A stretch of DNA of 64,000 nucleotides from an uncultured Pelagibacteraceae bacterium (GCA_902608385.1 CACLNT010000001.1:37044-101043); one strand, 5' to 3'. Positions 1 to 8,512 are shown, counted from the first letter of the stretch. Numbers and translations: made by a program. Notes: generated from the letters alone by a model not told the origin.

Positions 1-345
1 GCATCAAAAGAAAATATAAAAGAAGTTGAAAAAATTAAATCTGCTCTAGGAAAAAAAGATTTAGAAAAGAAAAAAGAAGCAAAACAAATTTTTGAAAAAA
101 TTAATAATAAAATATTTTCAATTAAAAAATTAAGTACCGAAAATGATGAGTTATATGGTTCTGTAAAACCTACTGAGATTTCAAAAATAATCTTAGAAAA
201 TATAAAAATAGATATAAATCCTTCATTAATTCAACTAATGAATGAAATTAAAGCACTTGGAAAATTTAAAGTTAAAATAAATTTACATTCTGAAATACAA
301 GCTGAAATATCTATAAATGTAGTTGCGGCTGAATCTGTTCATTAA
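1..345 (+). CDS. rplI: 50S ribosomal protein L9, C-terminal part
   Basis: The frame is open from the window edge to a TAA at 343-345 and gives the last 114 residues of ribosomal protein L9; the start lies outside the window. The fragment begins with a Lys/Glu-rich stretch that fits the long connecting helix of L9, then LYGSVKPTEI (fragment residues 51-60) and the closing pattern LHSEIQAEISINVVAA (95-110), both typical of the C-terminal rRNA-binding domain. L9 belongs to the 50S subunit near the L1 stalk. dnaB follows 72 bp downstream, the usual bacterial order. The ORF is too short to stand out by length, but the motifs make the call firm. Confidence 0.9.
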   Translation, partial: ASKENIKEVEKIKSALGKKDLEKKKEAKQIFEKINNKIFSIKKLSTENDELYGSVKPTEISKIILENIKIDINPSLIQLMNEIKALGKFKVKINLHSEIQAEISINVVAAESVH

Positions 346-417
346 TTAAATTATACAATTTTTTCCCCAGTGTATTTTTCTTATTTGATTTAAGTTTTTT
401 TCATATACCATTTAGAT

Positions 418-1836
418 ATGAATAATAACTTAAGTGTAGTTAAAGATGTATTTAAAGAATTACCAAATAATATAGAAGCGGAACAAGCAGTATTAGGCTC
501 AATACTAGTATCAAATGAAATATTTGATGAAATTAATATAATTATTTCAAATATTAATTTTTATGATCCTATGCACCAAAAAATTTTTTCTGCAATTGAA
601 AATCTTATTTACAAAGGAATGCTTGCTAATCCAATTACTCTAAAAAATTATTTTGAAAATGAAAAAGATGATTTAAATATTCCAGAATACTTGGTCAAAG
701 TTACAAAATTTTCAACTTCATCAAGGCAAGCAATTGAATACTCTAAAATTATTTATGACATGTTTGTTAGAAGAGAATTAATTAAAATATCCGAAACGAC
801 AATTGATTCAGCTAAACTAAATGATCTCAATGTTAGTGGACAAAATATTATAGAAAATTCTGAAAGATTATTATTTGACCTTGCGGAAAAAGGTTCCTTT
901 AATTCTTCATTGGTAAAATTTGATGAAGCTATGAAGTACACAATTGAAATGGCTTCAAATGCATACAAAAATGATGAAGGAATTGTAGGAGTTCCAACAG
1001 GATTAAGAGATTTAGATGATAGACTTGGTGGTCTTCATAAATCAGATTTAATAATTATTGCTGGGCGCCCTTCTATGGGTAAAACAGCTTTAGCAACTAA
1101 TATTGCATTTAACGCCGCACAAAAAATACAAAATGAAGGCAAAAAATCATCTATTGCATTTTTTTCTTTAGAAATGTCATCTGAACAATTATCAACAAGA
1201 ATTTTGGCAGAGCAATCTAGAATAAAATCAAATGATATAAGACGAGGCAGAATTTCTGAAGAACAATTTGACAAATTTATTGAAACTTCAAAAAATATTT
1301 CTGAATTACCTTTGTTTATTGATGAAACTCCAGCAATTAGTATTGCAGCAATGAGCAACAGAGCTAGAAGAATTAAGAGATTATTTGGATTAGATATGAT
1401 TGTTGTTGATTACATACAATTAATGAGAGGAACAACTTTTAATAAAGATGGAAGAGTCCAGGAAATTTCACAAATTACCCAAGGTCTTAAAGCAATAGCA
1501 AAAGAATTATCAGTTCCTGTGGTTGCACTCTCACAATTATCTAGACAAGTTGAACAAAGAGATAATCATAAGCCTCAACTATCAGATCTGAGAGAATCAG
1601 GTTCAATAGAACAAGATGCCGATGTTGTAATGTTTGTTTATAGAGAAGCTTACTATTATGAAAGACAGCAACCAAGACCAAACACCGTTGAACATGCTGA
1701 ATGGCAGGCGAAAATGAATGAAGTGGCAAATTTAGCTGAAATAATTATTGGAAAACAAAGACATGGACCAACAGGAAACGTAATGCTAGAATTTGAGCCA
1801 ATGTTTACCAAATTTAAAGATACTCAAAATAGCTAA
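418..1836 (+). CDS. dnaB: Replicative DNA helicase DnaB
   Basis: 472 residues, normal length for the hexameric 5'-3' helicase that unwinds DNA at the replication fork. The N-terminal domain (about 15-115) has the family opening PNNIEAEQAVLGSIL. A linker leads to the RecA-like ATPase domain (about 190-465) with Walker A GRPSMGKT (216-223), Walker B region ending DYIQLM (331-336), and LSQLSRQVEQR followed by DLRESGSIEQDADVV. No intein or truncation is seen. It follows rplI and precedes an RND-type exporter by 23 bp, so co-transcription with rplI is likely. The ATG is preceded only by AT-rich sequence without a clear Shine-Dalgarno. Confidence 0.97.
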   Translation: MNNNLSVVKDVFKELPNNIEAEQAVLGSILVSNEIFDEINIIISNINFYDPMHQKIFSAIENLIYKGMLANPITLKNYFENEKDDLNIPEYLVKVTKFSTSSRQAIEYSKIIYDMFVRRELIKISETTIDSAKLNDLNVSGQNIIENSERLLFDLAEKGSFNSSLVKFDEAMKYTIEMASNAYKNDEGIVGVPTGLRDLDDRLGGLHKSDLIIIAGRPSMGKTALATNIAFNAAQKIQNEGKKSSIAFFSLEMSSEQLSTRILAEQSRIKSNDIRRGRISEEQFDKFIETSKNISELPLFIDETPAISIAAMSNRARRIKRLFGLDMIVVDYIQLMRGTTFNKDGRVQEISQITQGLKAIAKELSVPVVALSQLSRQVEQRDNHKPQLSDLRESGSIEQDADVVMFVYREAYYYERQQPRPNTVEHAEWQAKMNEVANLAEIIIGKQRHGPTGNVMLEFEPMFTKFKDTQNS

Positions 1837-1859
1837 TATAAAATATATAATGGTACTAA

Positions 1860-4250
1860 ATGTTTTCACATTTATATCAAAATAATGTTCTTAAAAAACC
1901 TAAAGCAATATTTATACTTTTAATTATCGCATTATTAGGATTTGGATATTTTTCTAAAAATTTTAAACTAGACGCTTCATCTGATACCCTTTTAATTGAA
2001 GGTGATCCAGATTTAAAATATCTCCGAGAAATTACTGAAAGATACGGTGCAAAAGAATTTTTAGTTTTAACTTATACTCCTAAACAAGCCATGGTCTCTG
2101 AAAGTTCAATGAACAATCTTCTAAGTTTAAAGTATAAAATTCAAAGCTTAGATTGGGTTCATGGCGTTATAACGCTATTAGATATTCCATTATTACACAG
2201 TACAGATGATACATTAACTGAAAGACTCAAAAATTTCAGTACATTAAAAAGTGAAGGAATTGATAAAGAAAGAGGTTTCAATGAAATTTTAAATAGCCCA
2301 GTTTTTAGAAATTTTGTAATAAGCGAAGATGGAAAAACTACTGGAATTATTGTTAATCTTAAAAAAGATGAAAAATTAAAACAATTAAAAAATAAAAGAG
2401 AGATTGAAAATTACAAAAATGTCTTAAAAAAAAAAAATCATGAGAATATTCTTGAAATCAGAGAAATAATTAAAAGCTACAGTGACGTAGGAAAAATTCA
2501 TCTTGGTGGAATACCTATGATAGCTGATGACATGATGACATTTATTAAAAGTGACATTATTGTTTTTGGCATTGGAGTTTTATTATTTATTATTGCAACA
2601 CTCTGGTTTGTTTTTAGAAAAGTTGTATGGATTATAGTTCCAATAAGTAGCTGCTTCTTTTCTGTTTTAATTATGACAGGTCTGCTTGGTCTGCTAGGCT
2701 GGAAAGTTACAGTAATATCCTCAAACTTTATTGCTCTAATGTTAATTTTAACAATGGCAATGAATATTCATATGAGCACACGTTTTTTGCAATTAAAAAA
2801 AAACAATCCTGATTTAAAGAACTCTGAAATAATTTTAATGACAACTTCTAAAATGTTTTGGCCTATAATTTACACTGTCTTAACTACAATTTGCGCTTTT
2901 CTTTCATTAATTTTTAGTGAAATTAAACCAATTATTGATTTTGGGTGGATGATGTCTTTAGGTTTAATAACATCTTTCATAATCACTTTTACTTTATTGC
3001 CAACAATATTAAATTTTTTATCTTCAGAAAAAACAACTATCAAAGAACAAGGTAATTCTAAAATAACTGAATTTTTTGGAAAAGTTTCAATAAAAAATAA
3101 AACAACAATTTTTTCAGTAACCGGCCTGGTTATTATTTTAAGCATATTAGGTATTAGTCGATTAGAAGTGGAAAATAGTTTTATTAATTATTTTAATAAA
3201 AAAACTGAAATTTATAAAGGCATGAAACTTATAGATGAAAAACTAGGAGGAACTACTCCACTTGAAATAATTTTAAAATTTCCATCTAAACAAAAAAATG
3301 AAACAAATGATGACGAAAACTTTGATGATTGGGAAGATGAAGAAGAACAAGATGATAAAAAATACTGGTTTACCAAAGATAAAATTGACAAAATTGAAAA
3401 AGTTCATAATTACCTAGAAGAATTACCATTTATTGGTAAAGTTTTATCCTTTTCATCAATCATTCAAGTCGCAACTCAATTAAACAATAATGAGCCACTT
3501 GGAAGTTTAGAAATGGGAGTTCTTTATACTAAAATTCCAGAAAACATAAAAAAAGAAATTGTTGATCCTTATATTTCCATTGAAGATAACGAAGCAAGAA
3601 TAAGTTTAAGAATTAAAGATTCAGAAAAAAATTTAAGAAGAAATGAGTTAATAAATAAAATTCAGCATGACTTAGAAAATAAACTTGGATTTAAAAAAGA
3701 AGAATTTAAATTAGCAGGCGTTCTAATATTATTTAACAATCTTTTACAAAGTTTGTTTAAATCTCAAATACTAACATTGGGCTTTGTCATGATGGGAATT
3801 TTTTTAATGTTTTTAGTATTATTCAAAAATATAAAACTATCTTTAATTGGTGTAGTTCCAAACTTTATTGCCGCATTTTTTATTTTAGGAATTATAGGAT
3901 TACTTGGTATTCCTCTAGACATGATGACAATAACTATTGCCGCTATTACCATTGGTATAGCGGTTGATAATAGCATTCATTATATTTATAGATTTAAAGA
4001 AGAGTTTAGCAAAACAAATAATTATGAAGATACATTAAAATTATGTCACTCAACAGTTGGAATAGCAATACTTAACACTTCTATTACTATTGTTTTTGGT
4101 TTTTCAATTTTAGTTTTTTCTAATTTTATTCCAACTATTTATTTTGGAGTTTTTACAGGCATAGCTATGTTATTAGCGATGATTTCTGTTTTGACTCTCT
4201 TGCCCTCATTAATATTAATAACTAAGCCTTTTAATAATAAGCTTAGCTAA
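1860..4250 (+). CDS. RND-superfamily (MMPL-type) membrane exporter
   Basis: 796 residues in two similar halves, each with one leading transmembrane helix (about 14-32 and 415-435), a large extracytoplasmic domain, then a block of five or so helices (about 230-395 and 640-790). This is the layout of COG1033-like RND exporters, which export lipids or other hydrophobic compounds by proton flow. The second half carries GIAVDNSIHYIYRF near residue 700, matching the conserved Asp/His/Arg helix motif of the family. The second periplasmic domain has a short, very acidic Asp/Glu stretch near residues 481-500. The substrate cannot be told from sequence. The gene sits between dnaB and cvpA, 2 bp before the latter. 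Confidence 0.8.
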   Translation: MFSHLYQNNVLKKPKAIFILLIIALLGFGYFSKNFKLDASSDTLLIEGDPDLKYLREITERYGAKEFLVLTYTPKQAMVSESSMNNLLSLKYKIQSLDWVHGVITLLDIPLLHSTDDTLTERLKNFSTLKSEGIDKERGFNEILNSPVFRNFVISEDGKTTGIIVNLKKDEKLKQLKNKREIENYKNVLKKKNHENILEIREIIKSYSDVGKIHLGGIPMIADDMMTFIKSDIIVFGIGVLLFIIATLWFVFRKVVWIIVPISSCFFSVLIMTGLLGLLGWKVTVISSNFIALMLILTMAMNIHMSTRFLQLKKNNPDLKNSEIILMTTSKMFWPIIYTVLTTICAFLSLIFSEIKPIIDFGWMMSLGLITSFIITFTLLPTILNFLSSEKTTIKEQGNSKITEFFGKVSIKNKTTIFSVTGLVIILSILGISRLEVENSFINYFNKKTEIYKGMKLIDEKLGGTTPLEIILKFPSKQKNETNDDENFDDWEDEEEQDDKKYWFTKDKIDKIEKVHNYLEELPFIGKVLSFSSIIQVATQLNNNEPLGSLEMGVLYTKIPENIKKEIVDPYISIEDNEARISLRIKDSEKNLRRNELINKIQHDLENKLGFKKEEFKLAGVLILFNNLLQSLFKSQILTLGFVMMGIFLMFLVLFKNIKLSLIGVVPNFIAAFFILGIIGLLGIPLDMMTITIAAITIGIAVDNSIHYIYRFKEEFSKTNNYEDTLKLCHSTVGIAILNTSITIVFGFSILVFSNFIPTIYFGVFTGIAMLLAMISVLTLLPSLILITKPFNNKLS

Positions 4251-4252
4251 TT

Positions 4253-4795
4253 ATGGAAATATTAAAAAACTTTTATAATGAAGTTTCAGGTTTTGACTTA
4301 ATTTATATTTTTTTTACAGTTCTTTCGTTAATTAAATGTTCTAGAAAAGGTTTTGTATTAAGTATACTTGCAGCTTTTAAATGGTTGTTAGCCTATGTTG
4401 TTACGCTTGTTATGTTTCCTAGAGCCAAACCTTATGTAAAAGACATAATTGAGAATGAATATATTCTAGATGTTGTTTTAGGAGTTTCAATTTTTGTCTT
4501 AGTTGCTTTTGTAATATTGATGATTAATAAAGGAATAAGTAATGCAGTCAAATATTCTGGTCTTGGAAAACTTGACACTCTATTTGGATTCTTTTTTGGA
4601 TTTATAAGAGGATATGTTATTTGCGTATGTATATTTGCAACTGTAAATATATTCTATAATCATAATAATTGGCCATTAAATATTAAAAAATCATTGACCT
4701 TTCCATATGTTAAAAAAGGTAGTAGTTATCTAATTAAAGAATTCCCTAATGAAAAAAAATATAAAGAATCTAAAGAAAAGATTGAAGAATTATAA
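4253..4795 (+). CDS. cvpA: CvpA family membrane protein
   Basis: 180 residues with four hydrophobic segments (about 15-32, 36-55, 70-92 and 105-130) and the family feature of a Gly-rich helix before the last segment (GLGKLDTLFGFFFGFIRG). CvpA is an inner-membrane protein named for colicin V production; its molecular role is poorly defined. The position directly before purF, with a 47-bp overlap, is the classic cvpA-purF arrangement and supports the call. The start ATG lies 2 bp after the exporter stop, which implies translational coupling in one operon. Confidence 0.85.
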   Translation: MEILKNFYNEVSGFDLIYIFFTVLSLIKCSRKGFVLSILAAFKWLLAYVVTLVMFPRAKPYVKDIIENEYILDVVLGVSIFVLVAFVILMINKGISNAVKYSGLGKLDTLFGFFFGFIRGYVICVCIFATVNIFYNHNNWPLNIKKSLTFPYVKKGSSYLIKEFPNEKKYKESKEKIEEL

Positions 4796-6230
4796 TCCAA
4801 AAATAAAAGAAGAATGTGGTGTTTTTGGAATTAGTAATAGCACTGATGCGTCTACTCTTGTAGCTTTAGGGCTGCATGCTTTGCAACACAGGGGTCAAGA
4901 AGGTTGTGGTATTGTTTCTTTTGATGGTAAAAAATATCATTCAGAAAAAAGATTTGGATTGGTTGGTGACAACTTCAATAAAGAAAAAGTATTAAAAAAT
5001 TTACCTGGTAATTATGCCATAGGTCATAATCGATATAGCACCACTGGTGGAACGACTATAAGAAATGTACAACCTTTTTTTGCTGATACTAACGCAGGTG
5101 GTATTGGAGTTGCTCATAATGGAAATTTAACAAACGCAATTACTCTAAGAACTAAACTGGTTGAAGATGGTGCAATTTTTCACACAACATCTGATACAGA
5201 AACAATTGTTCAGTTAGTAGCAAAATCAAAAAGAAATACAACAATTGACAAAATAGTTGACGCATTGTTTCAAATTCAAGGAGGATATGCATTGGTTATG
5301 CTTACACAAAACACTTTAATTGGAGTAAGAGACCCTTTTGGAATAAGACCTTTGGTGATTGGAAAGTTAAAAAATTCCTATGTTTTTGCATCAGAAACTT
5401 GTGCATTAGATATTATAGGAGCAAAATTTGTTAGAGATGTAGAAAATGGTGAAATTGTTTATATAGAAAATGATGAATTAAAAAGCATTAAACCTTTCCC
5501 AATTAAAAAAACTAGACCATGTGTTTTTGAATATATTTATTTTGCAAGACCAGACAGTGTTCTTAATGGAAAATGTGCCTATGAATATAGAAAAAATTTT
5601 GGCATTGAACTTGCCAAAGAAACAAATGTGGAAGCAGACCTAGTGGTGCCCGTTCCAGATTCTGGAAATGCTGCTGCAATTGGATATAGCCAACATATAG
5701 GTAAAAATTTTGAACTTGGAATAATACGAAACCATTATGTTGGAAGAACCTTTATTGAGCCAGCACAAAAAATAAGAAGCTTAGGAGTTAAATTAAAATT
5801 AAATGCTAATAAATCATCAATTAAAAATAAAAAAATTATTTTAGTTGATGATTCACTCGTTAGAGGAACCACTTCACACAAAATAGTGAAAATGCTTTAT
5901 GATGCTGGAGCTAAAGAAGTCCATGTTAGAATTGCTTCTCCTGAAATAAAATTTCCTGATTTTTATGGTGTAGATACGCCTACTAAAAAAGAACTCTTAG
6001 CTGCAAATAAAACAAATGATGAAATTTGTGAATATATAAATGCAAAGTCTTTAAAATTTTTATCGATCGATGGAATGTATAGAGCAATGGGTTTTGATAA
6101 AAGAAATGATACATATCCCCAACTTACAGATCACTATTTCACTGGAGAATACCCAGTTAAACCAATTGACAATCTAGGCGATGATAAAATAACTCAATTA
6201 TCTTTATTAAGTACAGCTTCTAACAATTAA
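4749..6230 (+). CDS. purF: Amidophosphoribosyltransferase (PurF)
   Basis: Makes 5-phosphoribosylamine from PRPP and glutamine, the first step of purine synthesis. The glutaminase domain starts at the catalytic Cys23 in EECGVFG; the 22 residues before it should be a cleaved propeptide. The PRPP-binding loop is IILVDDSLVRGTTS. Of the four Cys that hold the structural 4Fe-4S cluster in the Bacillus enzyme, only the one in CVFEYIYFARPDS remains; the others are replaced (FPDFYG; no CxxC near TDHYFTGEYP), so this is a propeptide-bearing, cluster-less form. The ATG at 4749 overlaps cvpA by 47 bp; a TTG at 4782, after an AAAGAAAAGA stretch, is an alternative that shortens the propeptide to 11 residues. 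Confidence 0.95.
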   Translation: MKKNIKNLKKRLKNYNPKIKEECGVFGISNSTDASTLVALGLHALQHRGQEGCGIVSFDGKKYHSEKRFGLVGDNFNKEKVLKNLPGNYAIGHNRYSTTGGTTIRNVQPFFADTNAGGIGVAHNGNLTNAITLRTKLVEDGAIFHTTSDTETIVQLVAKSKRNTTIDKIVDALFQIQGGYALVMLTQNTLIGVRDPFGIRPLVIGKLKNSYVFASETCALDIIGAKFVRDVENGEIVYIENDELKSIKPFPIKKTRPCVFEYIYFARPDSVLNGKCAYEYRKNFGIELAKETNVEADLVVPVPDSGNAAAIGYSQHIGKNFELGIIRNHYVGRTFIEPAQKIRSLGVKLKLNANKSSIKNKKIILVDDSLVRGTTSHKIVKMLYDAGAKEVHVRIASPEIKFPDFYGVDTPTKKELLAANKTNDEICEYINAKSLKFLSIDGMYRAMGFDKRNDTYPQLTDHYFTGEYPVKPIDNLGDDKITQLSLLSTASNN

Positions 6231-6234
6231 ATTT

Positions 6235-6789
6235 ATGGAGACAGCAAAATTTGTACAAATGAAAGATGGTACAAAAGAAGACTATCTATTGTTAGAAAAA
6301 CATGAAAAAAAATATATTGAAAGCACTGGTGATCGATTAATCAAATTTATGAGTGGGCTAAGTAATACTTTGGAAGGTTACCAAATAACTAGACTTGAAC
6401 ATTCATTACAGTCAGCAACTCGAGCTTTAAATGATAAAGCTAGCGATGAAATGGTTGTTGCTACTCTTCTACATGATATTGGTGATGAGTTAGCTCCCTT
6501 AAATCATTCAGAATATGCTGCTGCGCTTCTTAAGCCTTACGTAAGTGAAAAAACCCATTGGATTATAGAAAAACATGGTGAGTTTCAAATGTACTACTAT
6601 GCCCACCACTTAGGTGGTAATAGAAATCAAAGAGATAAATATAAAGGACACAAATACTATAAAGATACTGTAGATTTCTGTGAAAACTGGGACCAAAAAT
6701 CTTTTGATCCAAATTTTAAATCATTACCTTTAAAAGATTTTGAACCAATGGTTAAAAAAATATTTTCTAGAAAACCTTATTCGCAATAA
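6235..6789 (+). CDS. HD-domain protein, possible mixed-valence di-iron oxygenase family
   Basis: 184 residues. A conserved His/Asp set is visible: H56, H80-D81 (LLHDIGDE), H91, H114 and D153, which matches in order the six ligands of the PhnZ/TmpB-type di-iron oxygenases and of some HD phosphohydrolases. The 24-residue spacing H56-H80 equals that between the first two ligands in the PhnZ-like protein at 27674. It lacks the Tyr and Glu placed 10 and 7 residues before the first His there, so the substrate probably differs. The motif ENWDQKSFDP surrounds the last ligand. It starts 4 bp after purF and probably shares its transcript. The family is fairly sure, the reaction unknown. Confidence 0.7.
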   Translation: METAKFVQMKDGTKEDYLLLEKHEKKYIESTGDRLIKFMSGLSNTLEGYQITRLEHSLQSATRALNDKASDEMVVATLLHDIGDELAPLNHSEYAAALLKPYVSEKTHWIIEKHGEFQMYYYAHHLGGNRNQRDKYKGHKYYKDTVDFCENWDQKSFDPNFKSLPLKDFEPMVKKIFSRKPYSQ

Positions 6790-6804
6790 AATTGCGTACT
6801 TTTT
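6782..6804 (+). terminator. Probable intrinsic terminator after purF/HD gene
   Basis: CGCAAT (6782-6787) and ATTGCG (6791-6796) form a perfect 6-bp stem with a 3-nt loop, followed by TACTTTTTATTT. The stem spans the HD gene stop codon. It lies between convergent genes and is short, so strength is uncertain. Confidence 0.45.
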
Positions 6805-7180
6805 ATTTGCTAGGTAGACCCGATTTTTTCCAACCCAGATTTTCAGAGTTGCCTAAAAAGCCATCTGAAATATTTACACAATTGTAACCTTCTTTTGTTA
6901 AAAGTTCTGCAGTCGATTGAGATCTAACACCCCCCATGCATATGGTTAATATTTCATGGTCTTTTTCAATATTTAGCTTTTTAAAATCTTCAATAAAATT
7001 TTGATTAAAAGTTTTGTCAGCAAACTGAATTGTTAAAAAATGGGTTTTTAATAAAATTTTTTCACCATCTGGCTTTCCATCAGAATTCCATTCTTCTTCA
7101 GTTCTCACATCAAGTAACACTGATTTAGGATTATTTTTTACATAATCCTTTACCTCTTTGCTTAGCATTTGTTTAATCAT
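6803..7180 (-). CDS. Rhodanese-like domain protein
   Basis: 125 residues forming a single rhodanese domain. LLDVRTEEEW (22-31) is the domain's first conserved block and CMGGVRS (81-87) is the active-site loop, with Cys81 as the likely sulfur-accepting or redox residue. The loop is six residues long after the Cys, as in sulfurtransferases. No signal peptide is seen, so it should be cytoplasmic. The gene lies 28 bp downstream of bhmT on the same strand, so it may be read from the same SAM-controlled transcript; a role in sulfur handling would fit but is inferred. Confidence 0.8.
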   Translation of the reverse strand: MIKQMLSKEVKDYVKNNPKSVLLDVRTEEEWNSDGKPDGEKILLKTHFLTIQFADKTFNQNFIEDFKKLNIEKDHEILTICMGGVRSQSTAELLTKEGYNCVNISDGFLGNSENLGWKKSGLPSK

Positions 7181-7208
7181 AATTTATGAATGACAAATTA
7201 TAAGATAA

Positions 7209-8267
7209 TTATGCTTTATTTCTATAGTCTTTTATATGTTTTGGAATTCGTTTATTTTTTCCAAACATATAATGATTTTCCATGTTTTCTCTATATTTGC
7301 TAGCAGGAACTTTTAATCCCACTGATTCAGCAACTTCTCTAATTAACATAGGGGTTGCTCCACAACAAACACCTAAATAATTTATTCCTAAATCATAAGC
7401 TTCTTTTGCAAACTGTCCAATTTCATATCTGCTACATTGCATTGGATCTAAGGCTGTAGGAAAAGTTGTTTCATGAGGTGAAGGGCAAGAACATCCATTA
7501 TCATCAGGCAAATTAAAAAAAGTTGGATGATCATCAGTTGTTCTATAAGTGATGGGTAGTCCAGCAACATGGCACTTTAGCTCTTTTCTAATCTCTTTTA
7601 GATAAGGCATCATTGTATTGGGTCCCCTATGACAATTCATCCCTACTACGTCTCCTCCTATTTGCTCTAATTCCTTACAAGTATCAAGAATAGAAATTCC
7701 ATCTCTCATAATATTTTCACCATATGGAGCAATAGTAATCACAGACGGAAGTCCGGTTTCTTTCATTATTTTTAAAGCTGTGTATGCTTCTTCTGCATAA
7801 TAAAAAGTTTCACCAATTAAAATGTCTGCGCCTTCATCTACTGCCCAAGCCACCATTTCCTGAAACATTTTTTCTACTTCTAATTGGGATTTTTTATCAT
7901 TTTGATTCCAAATGTTTGAATTTGAAATATTTCCAGCCATTAAATTTTCTTCTTTACCCATTGGACTAATTGCAACATCTTTTGCAATTTGTAATGCTGC
8001 TCTATTAAGAGGTTCTAGCAACTCCTCTTTGCCAATAACACGCATTTTTTCTCTGTGTCCGTTATAAGTAAATGCCTGGACAATATCTGAACCTGCGTGC
8101 TGAAAATCTCTATGTAAATTTAATAAAGCTTCAGGATTTTCTAATGAGACCATTGGAACAAACTCTCCAGAAGACATATAGCCTCTCTTTTCTATTTCAA
8201 AAAGAAAACCTTCTGCACATATAACGGGACCTTTGTCTAATCTTTCTTTTAAACTTCTTTTTTTCAT
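7209..8267 (-). CDS. bhmT: Betaine-homocysteine S-methyltransferase family protein
   Basis: 352 residues of the homocysteine S-methyltransferase family (PF02574). It transfers a methyl group, most likely from glycine betaine, to homocysteine to make methionine in the cytoplasm. The zinc ligands are visible as C212 (GMNCHRGP) and C301-C302 (GVCCGATP). The start is set at the ATG 8265-8267, because GGAG at 8274-8277 lies six bases upstream; a longer reading from TTG 8279 would place that Shine-Dalgarno inside the gene. The leader carries SAM-II, a terminator and SAM-V, so expression should fall when S-adenosylmethionine is plentiful. Betaine specificity is inferred from family and from SAR11 precedent. 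Confidence 0.88.
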   Translation of the reverse strand: MKKRSLKERLDKGPVICAEGFLFEIEKRGYMSSGEFVPMVSLENPEALLNLHRDFQHAGSDIVQAFTYNGHREKMRVIGKEELLEPLNRAALQIAKDVAISPMGKEENLMAGNISNSNIWNQNDKKSQLEVEKMFQEMVAWAVDEGADILIGETFYYAEEAYTALKIMKETGLPSVITIAPYGENIMRDGISILDTCKELEQIGGDVVGMNCHRGPNTMMPYLKEIRKELKCHVAGLPITYRTTDDHPTFFNLPDDNGCSCPSPHETTFPTALDPMQCSRYEIGQFAKEAYDLGINYLGVCCGATPMLIREVAESVGLKVPASKYRENMENHYMFGKNKRIPKHIKDYRNKA

Positions 8268-8342
8268 TTTTTTCTCCAAACTAATGGAGAAAAGAAGCCC
8301 ATTAAATTAACTAAATGGGAAATAAATTGAGCCCTTTTCTCC
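8268..8342 (-). promoter_or_regulatory. Translational expression platform of bhmT (Shine-Dalgarno sequester switch)
   Basis: Reading the - strand, three elements can exchange partners: a distal GGAGAAAAG (8342-8334), a middle CTTTTCTCC (8294-8286) and the Shine-Dalgarno GGAGAAAA (8277-8270). Middle with distal gives 9 bp around an inner hairpin CCCAT/ATGGG (8319-8315 / 8302-8298) and leaves the ribosome site free. Middle with the Shine-Dalgarno gives 8 bp with an 8-nt loop and hides it. The distal copy touches the 3' end of the SAM-V pseudoknot, so ligand binding could decide between the two forms. Pairings are read directly; the switching logic is inferred. Confidence 0.7.
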
Positions 8343-8395
8343 TTTTTAGTGCTTTAGCTTTTACTGGGTGCACAATATGGTTCAAATACCCGGTT
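8341..8395 (-). promoter_or_regulatory. SAM-V riboswitch aptamer
   Basis: On the - strand GGGT (8391-8388) pairs with ACCC (8369-8366), and GTGC (8373-8370) pairs with GCAC (8352-8349), giving an H-type pseudoknot with stacked helices. The A/U-rich loops TATTTGAA and AGTAAAAGCTAAA resemble the SAM-II binding pocket. This is the expected look of SAM-V, an S-adenosylmethionine riboswitch known from Pelagibacter and marine metagenomes. It lies 74 nt before the bhmT start and next to the sequester elements, so it should control translation. Confidence 0.8.
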
Positions 8396-8415
8396 TATTA
8401 ATTGAGAAATGATTC

Positions 8416-8445
8416 AAAAAAAAACCACCTACTAAAGAGGTGGTT
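8416..8445 (-). terminator. Intrinsic terminator between the SAM-II and SAM-V aptamers
   Basis: On the - strand AACCACCT (8445-8438) and AGGTGGTT (8430-8423) form an 8-bp stem with a 7-nt loop, followed by an unbroken T run (8424-8416). It lies just downstream of the SAM-II aptamer, so it is the likely transcription-termination platform of that riboswitch. I could not identify a convincing antiterminator partner by eye. Confidence 0.85.
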
Positions 8446-8460
8446 CACGTGGAAACATCT

Positions 8461-8512
8461 ATTTAGCAGGATTTTATATAGCGCCCCGCAATTCGACTTA
8501 AATCAGCGCTGA
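8461..8512 (-). promoter_or_regulatory. SAM-II riboswitch aptamer
   Basis: On the - strand AGCGC (8510-8506) pairs with GCGCT (8484-8480) and GCGGG (8489-8485) pairs with CCTGC (8470-8466, one G-U), forming the SAM-II pseudoknot. The conserved loop TGATTTAA and the 3' GCTAAA are present. SAM-II binds S-adenosylmethionine and is common in alphaproteobacterial methionine genes. A TACAAT hexamer about 12 nt upstream (8527-8522) may be the -10 box. A terminator follows 16 nt downstream. Confidence 0.85.

Noticed and set aside
8268..8279. Longer bhmT start at TTG 8279
   Set aside because: It would put the Shine-Dalgarno GGAG inside the coding region; the ATG at 8267 has proper spacing and matches the riboswitch logic.
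8366..8400. TTCAAAT resembling a tRNA T-loop on the + strand
   Set aside because: No acceptor, D or anticodon arm fits around it, and the segment is explained by the SAM-V pseudoknot on the other strand.
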